Of a stretch of DNA of 64,000 bases, positions 25,729-34,066 are shown one piece after another. The stretch is from Pseudomonas viridiflava (GTDB lineage Bacteria; Pseudomonadota; Gammaproteobacteria; Pseudomonadales; Pseudomonadaceae): assembly GCF_003702045.1 (NCBI RefSeq), contig NZ_RBTP01000066.1, positions 133,819 through 197,818 of the forward strand. The letters run 5' to 3'. Every line of letters begins with the position of its first letter. The first letter of the stretch is position 1. Below the pieces are notes generated by a model, which was given only the letters and a program-made list of their open reading frames with translations, ran no database searches and was not told the DNA's origin. Made by a program: the position numbers and the translations under genes.

Positions 25729-26992
25729 CAAACGCCCCATAGGCATAGACCTTTTTGCTGGAGCTGGCGGCTTGTCTCTGGGCTTCGAGCAAGCCGGTTT
25801 CGACGTCGCGGCGGCAGTGGAAATCGACCCTATCCACTGTGCTACTCACGAATTTAACTTCCCCAAATGCGCGACGATCTGCGCAAGCGTCACCGACCTT
25901 AGCGGAGAGGAAATCCGGCAACGGGCAGGGATAGGTTCGAGCGATATCGATGTGGTGTTTGGCGGGGCTCCCTGCCAGGGTTTCTCCATGATAGGCAAAC
26001 GTGCGCTGGACGATTCTCGTAATCAACTCGTTTTTCACTACGTTCGTATCGTCGAAGAGCTGCAACCTAAATATTGCGTATTTGAAAACGTGAAGGGCCT
26101 AACCCTTGGTAAGCATGCCGAGTTTCTAAAAGAGCTGATTGCGGCCCTAGCAGAAGCAGGCTATGACGTCACCCTGCCCTATAAGGTACTTAATGCTGCG
26201 GATTACGGGGTTCCTCAAGATCGAAAACGCCTTTTTCTCCTCGGAACGCGCCGGGGGCTTAACACCCCAACGTACCCAGAGCCATTGGCTGAACGCGTGA
26301 CTGTAGCGGAGGCCATCGCAGATCTGCCTGATGCTAATGCGTTTGATGTGTTACGTGACAGCGATCAAGTTGAAGTGCGGTGGAATACTAAAGCGACCTA
26401 CGCACGCCGATTAAGAGGTCTGGAGTTGGACAACCAAGACTTTGGTTACGAACGGCAATATGCAAGAAATTTGCTTACTTCAAGTGCCCGTACAGAGCAC
26501 ACTCCTCTCTCGCAGAGCCGTTTCCTCGCCACCGAGCCTGGAAAAACCGAGGAAATCAGTCGTTTTCGAAAGCTGCCAATGGACGGCCTCTGCAATACTC
26601 TTCGTGCTGGCACCGACAGCGCGCGTGGAGCTTTTACCTCGCCCAGACCTATTCATCCTAACCTGCCAAGGGTGATCACGGTTAGAGAGGCGGCGCGCTT
26701 GCACTCTTTTCCGGACTGGTTCCGTTTTCATGCGACTAAATGGCATGGATTCCGTCAGATTGGCAACAGTGTTCCTCCACTCTTGGGGAGAGCGGTAGCT
26801 AGCTCAATCATCGCGGCGCTGGGGTTGACACCGAGCAAGCCACTAGAGTCTCTACAGCTCGGTAATCCTAAGCAGCTTAATTTAGATATGAGTCGGGCAG
26901 CCCTATATTTTGAGGTGCCTCATGACACTATCGCGCAGCGCACCCGAAAAACTGTAGATAAGAACGTGTTGCTGGAAGTGCTAGATGTCTGA
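25706..26992 (+). CDS. DNA (cytosine-5-)-methyltransferase
   Basis: A 428-residue C5-cytosine methyltransferase. The ordered motifs are clear: IGIDLFAGAGGLSLGF (motif I, SAM), GGAPCQGFS with nucleophile Cys90 (motif IV), CVFENVKGL (motif VI), DYGVPQDRKRLFLLG (motif VIII) and RQIGNSVPPLLG (motif X). The target recognition domain (about 210-310) does not let me predict the site. It overlaps vsr upstream and the next gene downstream by 8 bp, so Vsr, methylase and the following probable nuclease form one translationally coupled R-M operon. Confidence 0.95.
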   Translation: MNSYKATNKRPIGIDLFAGAGGLSLGFEQAGFDVAAAVEIDPIHCATHEFNFPKCATICASVTDLSGEEIRQRAGIGSSDIDVVFGGAPCQGFSMIGKRALDDSRNQLVFHYVRIVEELQPKYCVFENVKGLTLGKHAEFLKELIAALAEAGYDVTLPYKVLNAADYGVPQDRKRLFLLGTRRGLNTPTYPEPLAERVTVAEAIADLPDANAFDVLRDSDQVEVRWNTKATYARRLRGLELDNQDFGYERQYARNLLTSSARTEHTPLSQSRFLATEPGKTEEISRFRKLPMDGLCNTLRAGTDSARGAFTSPRPIHPNLPRVITVREAARLHSFPDWFRFHATKWHGFRQIGNSVPPLLGRAVASSIIAALGLTPSKPLESLQLGNPKQLNLDMSRAALYFEVPHDTIAQRTRKTVDKNVLLEVLDV

Positions 26993-27797
26993 CGTCAAGG
27001 TAGCTCGGAAGGCCAACCGTTATTCCGCGATCATTGAAAGTATCTTTTTCGCCCACTACAAACCAGGCGATAGAGAGTTTCAGTTTGCTCGAGATGAGAT
27101 CGTGCAGGTCGCCCAGAAGCTAGAAATAGAATTGCCAAAGAACATTGGCGATCTTATCTATTCGTTCAGGTATCGGTATGATCTACCAAGTCGTATTCTC
27201 GAGACTGCGGAGGGCGGGCTTGAGTGGATTATCGAAGGGGGCGGCCAAGCCCTTTATCGATTTCGCCTAGCTAAACTAAGTCGGATCATCCCTAACGAAA
27301 ACCTGATAACGGTAAAAATTCCAGACTCGACACCAGAGATTATTACTGCGTACGCTTTGAGTGATGAACAGGCGCTACTTGCAAAGGTCCGGTATAACAG
27401 GTTGATTGATATTTTTTTAGGGGTCACGGCGTACTCCTTACAAAACCACCTACGCACCAATCTCAAAGGTATCGGTCAGCTCGAAATTGACGAGGTTTAC
27501 GTCGGAGTGGACCGCCACGGCCGCCAGTATGTAATACCTGTGCAAGCTAAAGGTGGGTCGGACAAACATGGGGTTGTTCAAACGCATCAGGATATAGCCT
27601 TCTCAAGAGCGAAATATCCCGACCTGCTATGCCGTGCTGTTTCTGCACAGTTCATGAGCGATGAGCGTATCGCGATGTTTGAACTTACCATTCAAGATGG
27701 AGAGGTAAAGGTGGTGGAAGAAAAGCATTACCGCCTTGTACCTGCAAGCGATATAAAAGCTTCAGACCTAGCTATCTATAATCTTCGCGACGACTGA
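26985..27797 (+). CDS. Probable type II restriction endonuclease
   Basis: A 270-residue protein I cannot assign to a named family. Its place, overlapping the methyltransferase gene by 8 bp with vsr before that, makes it the expected restriction enzyme. A candidate PD-(D/E)xK core supports this: an acidic strand LEIDEVYVGVD (about 166-176), then IPVQAKGG with Gln187 and Lys189, a QxK variant. The N-terminal 60 residues look helical and may be the DNA-recognition part. It ends 110 bp before a convergent gene, with a shared terminator between. Confidence 0.6.
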   Translation: MSDVKVARKANRYSAIIESIFFAHYKPGDREFQFARDEIVQVAQKLEIELPKNIGDLIYSFRYRYDLPSRILETAEGGLEWIIEGGGQALYRFRLAKLSRIIPNENLITVKIPDSTPEIITAYALSDEQALLAKVRYNRLIDIFLGVTAYSLQNHLRTNLKGIGQLEIDEVYVGVDRHGRQYVIPVQAKGGSDKHGVVQTHQDIAFSRAKYPDLLCRAVSAQFMSDERIAMFELTIQDGEVKVVEEKHYRLVPASDIKASDLAIYNLRDD

Positions 27798-27855
27798 CGC
27801 CATGCCTAACGATAACCAGATGCAATCCGTTCACGGCGTAGGGAAAGTTAGTCTT

Positions 27856-27889
27856 TAAAAGAGGCGGCGAGCCGCCGCCCTCGCTTTTA
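27856..27889. terminator. Bidirectional terminator between convergent island genes
   Basis: GGCGGC-GA-GCCGCC at 27863-27876 is flanked by an A-rich side (tttaaaaga) and a T-rich side (gctttta), so it can act for both the R-M operon and the OLD ATPase gene. Confidence 0.65.
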
Positions 27890-27907
27890 CCAACTAGCAT
27901 CGCGCCC

Positions 27908-29506
27908 TCAAAATGAATTTTGCCAGACCAATGTTAGAGCCTCATACAGAACATTCATTTCCCCCTCGAATGATTCTCGGCTAATCTCGTCGCCCACAAG
28001 CTTTGACATTTGTTTTTTCTGATAGCCGGATAAGTCCTTTGTTTCGGCTTCGGTCTTTTTCCAGGGTGACGGATAACACTCTTCCAGGCTACCATGAGGA
28101 AGAACAATGATTTGGTTACGCTCCGTAAGATCTGCGTTGGCCGCAATGAACTGGTCAAACCCAGCTTGGGCTTTAGCGGTTGGTCTGTCACAAAGAATGA
28201 TGACCTTGTTTCCATATATGCTGGTCCCCATTGGCGAGTACGCCTTTGAGATCGCATTTATAGAGCGCTTAGCTTGGTGGGTATCGCCCTCTGCTGAAAT
28301 TATCTGAATCGGCGGCTTATCGCGGTAATGCCTTTTTATAACCCGGGTTAGCAATTCGAATTCACTAGGCCCTTCTACAATCAAGAAGTTACGCGGAAGC
28401 AGCAAATCTGCCGGGCTACCCCCAAGCAGCTCATAAATTATGTAAGGCTTATCTGCTTCATCGGTACGGAATATCTCAGTTCGGCAATCATTTTTCTCAG
28501 TTTTGAAAACGCTCTCACCCTCACTTGTATCTGCGACAAACACCGACGAGTGCGTACTTATAAAAACCTGATCGAGTTGCGTACTGAGTTCCAGAAGGAC
28601 GTCCTTAAGCTTCCTCTGAGCAGTCGGATGCAAATGAAGCTCAGCTTCATCAATAAAAAATAAAAACGACTTTCCTGCGTCTTCTCTTGCTTTCCTGTAC
28701 TCCGCGTACGCTTGTATGATTGCAAGCATGAGTGCTCTCTGCATCCCATCGCCTTTCTCGCTCGCATATGTTTCGATCCCATCATCAACCACTGTCTCAA
28801 ATTTTTTCAGCAGATCGTTAAACTCAGGCGAAAGCACTTCAAAATAAACTTTTGAACATTCGGAAAACTGTTTTTCCAAGTGAATCTTCACGGACTCGCC
28901 AAGAGCCCTGAAATGACCACTCACGGCAGAGTCTTCCGAATTAAACAAATCTTCAAAGGTATTTCTAAACGCCCGATACTTGGGATCATCATTTAAGATC
29001 TCTTCAATCACTGAAGAAAGCATAATCCCCACCGCACTCTTTTGGTTGTACTTCGTAAAGTCTTCGAAATATTGCCTTGTATGGATATATTCAAATTTTG
29101 GTAAAAAGTCATTGAGCGCAGTGTCAAATCCAGTTGGATTCTTTATCGCCTCACCACCGATGCTTACAACTCTCTTTTTTGGATCGCTGCTTCGACGAGT
29201 CACCTTGATAACGTCAGACCCTTTGAGTACATTTTGGATTTTGGTCCTATTGCCCTCGTTGATCATATTTTCAGCGCCGTGCTGTGCTCCATAGAACTCG
29301 ACACTTACAATGATTTCTCGATTTGGATCTCGCTGAAACCTCATATCCTGCGATAAGCCTGAGCCTGTATAGAACCAGTCAAGCGCCTCAAAAAAGTTAG
29401 TCTTCCCTGTATTATTTTGACCTATCAGAATGTTGAAATCAGTGAATTCGAGAGTGGCTTCTTCAATTGAGCGGAAATTCACGACATGTACGCTTGCGAT
29501 TTTCAT
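27908..29506 (-). CDS. OLD-family ATPase with C-terminal TOPRIM nuclease domain
   Basis: A 532-residue ABC-type ATPase fused to a TOPRIM nuclease, as in overcoming-lysogenization-defect (OLD) proteins. Seen: Walker A GQNNTGKT (29-36), a signature-like GDGMQRALML, Walker B FLFFIDEAELHLHP (281-294), then STHSSVFVAD. The TOPRIM part has Glu378 in FLIVEGPSEFELL and Asp440 in VIILCDRPTA. No UvrD-like helicase gene follows, so it resembles stand-alone (class 1) OLD rather than a Gabija pair. The AGGAGG ribosome site fixes the start at 29506. An antiphage role is inferred from family and context. Confidence 0.88.
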   Translation of the reverse strand: MKIASVHVVNFRSIEEATLEFTDFNILIGQNNTGKTNFFEALDWFYTGSGLSQDMRFQRDPNREIIVSVEFYGAQHGAENMINEGNRTKIQNVLKGSDVIKVTRRSSDPKKRVVSIGGEAIKNPTGFDTALNDFLPKFEYIHTRQYFEDFTKYNQKSAVGIMLSSVIEEILNDDPKYRAFRNTFEDLFNSEDSAVSGHFRALGESVKIHLEKQFSECSKVYFEVLSPEFNDLLKKFETVVDDGIETYASEKGDGMQRALMLAIIQAYAEYRKAREDAGKSFLFFIDEAELHLHPTAQRKLKDVLLELSTQLDQVFISTHSSVFVADTSEGESVFKTEKNDCRTEIFRTDEADKPYIIYELLGGSPADLLLPRNFLIVEGPSEFELLTRVIKRHYRDKPPIQIISAEGDTHQAKRSINAISKAYSPMGTSIYGNKVIILCDRPTAKAQAGFDQFIAANADLTERNQIIVLPHGSLEECYPSPWKKTEAETKDLSGYQKKQMSKLVGDEISRESFEGEMNVLYEALTLVWQNSF

Positions 29507-29621
29507 ATGAGCCTCCTTGCGGTTAGATAAATGCTGCTCACCCACTATAGCCTCGTGAGCGCATTCGGCCAGCGTTCCACGCCAGCGCAATGTGAACGTT
29601 GATCTGCCGCAGTGCTGTGCA

Positions 29622-29885
29622 CTAAAGGCCCCCTCCTCGCACCTCATCCAAGTAACGCAGCTCTACTATTTTGAGGATTTGGGCTGCATCAGCGTCAAGG
29701 TGCCTACAGACCTCAAGGAACTCTATGACGTCGAGACGACGCTCTCCTCGCTCATACTTCGAAACGAACGACTGAGGCCGGCTGAGCGCCTTAGAGAGCT
29801 GTTGCTGCGTAATGCTTGCCTGCTTGCGATGCTCGATCAGTAATGCAAGCAGCCGCTGGTACGGTTCGGAGTGGATGGATTTCAA
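29622..29885 (-). CDS. Small XRE-family HTH regulator
   Basis: An 87-residue DNA-binding protein with the helix-turn-helix ASITQQQLSKALSRPQSFVS and the conserved continuation KYERGERRLDVIEFLEV. I chose a TTG start at 29885 because MKSIHSEPYQRLLALL is the normal N-terminus of these regulators; an upstream extension of 88 residues has no family resemblance. No strong ribosome site is seen. It lies 115 bp before the OLD gene on the same strand, so it may control that gene. Confident in family; the start is less sure. Confidence 0.8.
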   Translation of the reverse strand: MKSIHSEPYQRLLALLIEHRKQASITQQQLSKALSRPQSFVSKYERGERRLDVIEFLEVCRHLDADAAQILKIVELRYLDEVRGGGL

Positions 29886-30027
29886 GGTGCGCCGCCAAAA
29901 AAGGACTGGCGGATTAAATAAACCCCTTCTGGGATTATCCCAAAACAGGTTTTTAGGTATCATCCGGGGCCGTTTCGCCCGAATGTATAAGGCGACGCAT
30001 CTATCGATAGCCGAAAAGGATCTCTCC

Positions 30028-30432
30028 GTGCTGAAAAAAACGTTGATTTTTGCCACATCCGTAATGCTCTCAGCCCCAACGCTTGCTGAGGTTAAAGCAG
30101 ACTGTTCGACAAAAATGAATGGCAGCACACGCTGTGAATTCATGAACAACGGCGTGAAAAAGGACAGTTCGTGCGTGGTGATAGAGGTTGCCAGGGACTA
30201 CGACGCCGATGTGTACAGTGTTCGATCAGCCGGCGGTAAGGGGGCGGTGTTAGCTTCTGAAAAGATCTGTTCAGGACTCGTGGAGCCGCAAGACATTCGT
30301 GAGCGTACACCCACTGGGTCGTTTACCGCTGGCGGACGAGCCATGACGCCTTTCGAGTTTTGCCAGTCAGATAACCCATGGTTCAAAGCTCCTTCGAACT
30401 GCACCATGACAACCAAAGTCGTTGCGAACTGA
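30028..30432 (+). CDS. Small exported protein, unknown function
   Basis: A 134-residue protein with a clear signal peptide (LKKTLIFATSVMLSAPTLAE) and several cysteines in the mature part, as expected for a periplasmic disulfide-bonded protein. I recognise no family. The GTG at 30028 has an AAGGAT ribosome site; an upstream in-frame ATG at 29983 would hide the signal peptide. It is divergent from the XRE gene (143 bp between starts) and is followed by two more exported proteins on the same strand, so the three probably form an operon in the island cargo. Confidence 0.65.
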   Translation: MLKKTLIFATSVMLSAPTLAEVKADCSTKMNGSTRCEFMNNGVKKDSSCVVIEVARDYDADVYSVRSAGGKGAVLASEKICSGLVEPQDIRERTPTGSFTAGGRAMTPFEFCQSDNPWFKAPSNCTMTTKVVAN

Positions 30433-30452
30433 CCGTGGCCGGGGGACTGAAT

Positions 30453-30863
30453 ATGCGGTCGATTGTTGAAGCAAAGCATCTGAAAATATCAGGACTGGTC
30501 GCTGCCATGCTGCTTTTGACAGGGTGTAGCTATGGCTTAACCCAGCGAGGTATTGACTCGTCTCCAGTGAGCAGAACTGTCACGGCAAACGGTTCCGTTC
30601 GCGAGGTGTACCAGTCGCTTGCGCACGAAATGCAAGGCCCTGGCTGCCCGCCGATACACTCGAGTCAACTCTATGAAAATGGCGATGGCTTCGTCGTGTA
30701 CTTCGGGGAGCACTTCATTGGTCACAGCTACATTTGGGATGGAGCCTATGGCAAGAAGGATGGGGATTCAGTCATCGTCGCGATCAGAGACCAGAGCTAC
30801 ACGCCTCAAAGCGATTTCGTCGATGAAATCGAGCATTTCCTAAAAACCGGGTCATGCCAATGA
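30453..30863 (+). CDS. Small lipoprotein, unknown function
   Basis: A 136-residue predicted lipoprotein: a long n-region, hydrophobic GLVAAMLLLTGC with the lipobox Cys, and a mature domain of about 110 residues ending in a cysteine. The segment NGDGFVVYFGEHFIGHSYIW is distinctive but not known to me. A GGGGG site lies upstream of the ATG at 30453. It starts 20 bp after the previous exported protein and precedes the TagO-like gene. The localisation is well supported; the function is unknown. Confidence 0.65.
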   Translation: MRSIVEAKHLKISGLVAAMLLLTGCSYGLTQRGIDSSPVSRTVTANGSVREVYQSLAHEMQGPGCPPIHSSQLYENGDGFVVYFGEHFIGHSYIWDGAYGKKDGDSVIVAIRDQSYTPQSDFVDEIEHFLKTGSCQ

Positions 30864-30948
30864 CCCTGCGGTCTCCAAATTGAGGTACCTTCGCAGGACT
30901 CCTGAGGGCTCTCTCAGGCGGGCTAGCTGGATTCATGAAAGGGACATC

Positions 30949-31539
30949 ATGCGAGTCTTATCAGCAATTTTGTTAGCAACGATTCGGTCAACGGGTTATG
31001 CCGCCGACGATTGCAGCTCCCTCACCGAAGACAGCAAGCGGCTCGAATGCTACGACATGAAATTTCGTCCGGCGTCGACGACAACTCAGGCGTCCAACTG
31101 GGAAATACGAGAGGCTGTCTCCAAGATTGACGATAGCAAGACCGTCGTTCTTCACACGACATCCAAAGAGATGGTATCCAAGCAATACGGCGGCAGAGAT
31201 ACAGCGGATCTTTACATTCGGTGCTCTGAAGGAAAGACATCGCTGTACTTCGTGCTAGCGGGAAATTTTCTTGCTGATACCGAGGACTACGGTCAGGTCA
31301 CCTATAGGGTCGACAATAAAAAGGCCCGGACCTATAGCTTTTCATCCTCCACAGACAACAAAGCCTTGGGGCAGTGGAGCGGCCAGTATGCTGTTCCCGT
31401 GGTGAAGCATCTTCTGGATGCTCAGCAGGTAATCGTCCGTATCACCCCTTACAACGAATCACCGGTTACGGTCACTTTTCCTGTTTCAGGTCTTCGCCAA
31501 GCTATCGTGCCTTTGCAGGCAGCCTGTAAGTGGAAGTGA
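30949..31539 (+). CDS. TagO/VasI-family exported protein (orphan)
   Basis: A 196-residue protein with a short signal sequence and a body that matches the type VI secretion-associated TagO/VasI family: CSSLTEDSKRLECYDMKF, SNWEIREAVSKIDDSKTV, GGRDTADLYIRCSEGKTSLY, SFSSSTDNKALGQWSG and VRITPYNESPVTVTFPVSGL. No other type VI secretion gene is in the window, so this is a stand-alone copy on a mobile island. In T6SS loci TagO helps outer-membrane assembly; here the role is unknown. The ATG at 30949 is chosen because it begins the signal peptide. It is the third of three exported proteins in a row. Confidence 0.8.
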   Translation: MRVLSAILLATIRSTGYAADDCSSLTEDSKRLECYDMKFRPASTTTQASNWEIREAVSKIDDSKTVVLHTTSKEMVSKQYGGRDTADLYIRCSEGKTSLYFVLAGNFLADTEDYGQVTYRVDNKKARTYSFSSSTDNKALGQWSGQYAVPVVKHLLDAQQVIVRITPYNESPVTVTFPVSGLRQAIVPLQAACKWK

Positions 31540-31879
31540 TCCGAAGAAGGGCGAATCGGCAGGCCATTCGGCGCCTGTGTGACGACCGCACCCACGACCT
31601 GATAGCCCAACGACATTTGTAATGCTCTAAAGCCCTTCAAAAACGGCCGCCCCCCTACCTTTATCACCGGCGAATACCGTGCTCCATGCGCTTGACCTAG
31701 CCGCTACCGTGAACCCGCCAGAGCTTCGCTAGCAATTTTCGAGCAGCATGGCGCTATGATGTTAGGATCCGTCGCACCAGGCTTTAGCAGCCATCTGAAA
31801 ACCCTCCACGAGCACCTTAAGTCGGTGCATGGCAGGTGCTGGCTGAGCTGAAGGAATTTCGGGAATATAAGGACATCGC
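31540..31879. other. Intergenic gap before the DUF262 gene
   Basis: 340 bp with no supported ORF. A small inverted repeat, gcacc-ttaagtc-ggtgc, lies at 31812-31828, about 50 bp before the start of the GmrSD-like gene, and could be an operator or leader hairpin. Nothing else is seen. Confidence 0.55.
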
Positions 31880-33919
31880 ATGCAACCCAGCAAAACGACA
31901 GTCATCGGCCTATTCAACTCTGATTTCCAGTATCAAATTCCCATTTTCCAGCGCGGATATGTGTGGACCCTTGAGAAACAAGTTGGTCCACTCTGGACAG
32001 ATATCCATGATCAAGCTGAGGCAGTACTGTCTAGACAGGCCGCCCCGGTCACTACCCCTTCGCAGACCCTCAAGCCTGCTCCTAAGCATTTTTTGGGTTC
32101 AATAGTGATGACGCCTGTGCCGAGCACCTTCGGGCGAGTGGGTGCGTTTGAGGTAATTGATGGTCAGCAACGCTCCACCACATTGCAATTGCTGCTGCTA
32201 GCGCTCCGACAGGCTTCATTGAGCCTGCCCAATAGTCCAATACCTAAAATGTTGGAGTATCTCGTTCGGAATCGAGGCGCGTACTCGCGAGATGAGGACT
32301 ATTACAAGGTTTGGCCAACGCAGGCTGGCCAAGATGAAATACGACAGCTATATGACCCGGAAGAAACGATCGATGGGCTCTGCGCACGCTATCCTGCGAA
32401 AGACGGCCGGAGAAAAATCGACCGACCGTTGATGATCCAGACCTTCCTGTACCTTTATCACGCCTGCTTAAGCTTCATGCGTGGGGTTGACTTAAACGAC
32501 GAGATTCCAGGAGGTAACGGAAGCACTTATAACGGTGCGCTTATCGGAAGCATACGTCGCAGTAACGAAGTCCCGATGCTAGCAGATGCGCTTCCATTGG
32601 ACCCCGCGCGGGCGGAAGCCCTGTACATGGCGTTACAGGACCAGGTTCAGATAATGACCTTGACCCTGGAATCTGACGACGATCCTCAGGTCATTTTCGA
32701 GACTCTGAACGCTCGCGGGGAACCCCTGCTGGCATCCGATCTGATTCGAAACTTTGTTTTCCTTGAGGCGGCGCGGCAGATCCAGCCTGTTCAAGAGCTG
32801 TATTCAAAGTACTGGAGCCCCTTTGATATTGCGGGCGACGGCAAATCAAACGGAGCGAATGCATACTGGAGAGAAAAGGAACGGTTGGGACGTCTCGCCT
32901 CGCCACGTCTGGATCTATTCTTCTACAACTATACGATCCTTCGCAGTGGGGAAAGCGTTCTCACAAGCCACGTGTTCCAAGCCTTCAAAGCATGGTGGCA
33001 AAAAGGTCAGCCACGGACCCTTTCAGATGAGCTCGGTCGGATCGTCCGCGCGAGCAAGCATTTTCAAGAGCTTGTTTCACCATCTGGAACCGGATATGTG
33101 GCCGAGTTCGCAAGACTGATCAAATCCCTTGATGTCGGCACGGTGGGGCCAGTCTATCTTGCTCTTCGCGAACGTCTGGAGCCGGATAGTTTGCAACTAA
33201 AGCAAGCTTTAGCAGACCTAGCGTCATATCTGACAAGGAGAGCAATATGCGGATTAAGTAGCAAAAGTTACGGCCATTTTTTTCTCCGCGTTGTGCAAGC
33301 GATAACAGCAGACCCACTTCAGCCTCATGAAGCTCTCCGACAGATCCTTCTTGCTGCCACCAGCACCAGTGAGATCTGGCCGGACGATGATAAGTTTGAA
33401 GAGTGCTGGCGCTCGTGCCAGGCATATCTAACACTTCGGCCCGCAAAAACTTGCGGCATTCTCCGAGCATTGGAGTATGGAGGTAGAGGAGCTCAGCAGG
33501 CGAGCAATCATGTTCCTCCGCAGTGCGATCTAACCGTCGAGCACGTCATGCCTCAGAGCTGGAGAAACGTACCCAGCTATCAAGTTGATGAGTCAATGCA
33601 GCATATTCGGCAGGCAGAGTTGCACGGTTTTGGCAATCTGACGCTACTGACGCAGCCACTCAATTCCGTCGTAAGCAATGGGCCGTATGTTGGGGCGGAC
33701 GATGGTGTTTCTAAAATGTCTGGAAAGCGCGCTAAGCTGGGGCAAAGTGCCCTTCTGATCAACACGTACTTCCAGCATCCTGCATGCGTTGCTTGGGATG
33801 AGGCCGCGATAGCTCGGCGTTCTCGCGCCCTGCTGAAGGCAGCTAAGCTTGTTTGGCCTCGTCCCGCCAACGTCGCTGTCGGCCCTGATAAGGTCGCCTC
33901 TGCCCTATCAGGCTACTAA
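31880..33919 (+). CDS. GmrSD-like restriction protein (DUF262-DUF1524)
   Basis: A 679-residue fusion resembling type IV restriction enzymes of the GmrSD group. The N-terminal DUF262 part has IPIFQRGYVW and the nucleotide-processing motif DGQQR (94-98), with FETLNARGEPLLASDLIRN later. The C-terminal DUF1524 nuclease has VEHVMPQSW with His555 and HGFGNLTLLTQPLNSVVSN, an HNH-type core. Family members cut modified phage DNA such as glucosylated hydroxymethylcytosine; that substrate is family knowledge and not shown here. An AAGGA ribosome site lies 7 nt before the ATG. The gene stands alone in the island cargo. Confidence 0.9.
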   Translation: MQPSKTTVIGLFNSDFQYQIPIFQRGYVWTLEKQVGPLWTDIHDQAEAVLSRQAAPVTTPSQTLKPAPKHFLGSIVMTPVPSTFGRVGAFEVIDGQQRSTTLQLLLLALRQASLSLPNSPIPKMLEYLVRNRGAYSRDEDYYKVWPTQAGQDEIRQLYDPEETIDGLCARYPAKDGRRKIDRPLMIQTFLYLYHACLSFMRGVDLNDEIPGGNGSTYNGALIGSIRRSNEVPMLADALPLDPARAEALYMALQDQVQIMTLTLESDDDPQVIFETLNARGEPLLASDLIRNFVFLEAARQIQPVQELYSKYWSPFDIAGDGKSNGANAYWREKERLGRLASPRLDLFFYNYTILRSGESVLTSHVFQAFKAWWQKGQPRTLSDELGRIVRASKHFQELVSPSGTGYVAEFARLIKSLDVGTVGPVYLALRERLEPDSLQLKQALADLASYLTRRAICGLSSKSYGHFFLRVVQAITADPLQPHEALRQILLAATSTSEIWPDDDKFEECWRSCQAYLTLRPAKTCGILRALEYGGRGAQQASNHVPPQCDLTVEHVMPQSWRNVPSYQVDESMQHIRQAELHGFGNLTLLTQPLNSVVSNGPYVGADDGVSKMSGKRAKLGQSALLINTYFQHPACVAWDEAAIARRSRALLKAAKLVWPRPANVAVGPDKVASALSGY

Positions 33920-34066
33920 TGGTCGTATTTCCAGTATGGCCGCATGATCCGGCCCTATAGTCACGCTAGAGCAGGCGGCCTTAGGTACTGGCATCGACCT
34001 ACCGATCCTATATGCAGCAGGCGTGAGTGCGTGGGTAGATATCAGTACGTATCACGAACCGGCTGT

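Noticed and set aside
29886..30149. N-terminal extension of the XRE regulator to 30149
   Set aside because: The extra 88 residues are compositionally odd and overlap the divergent promoter and start of the exported-protein operon.
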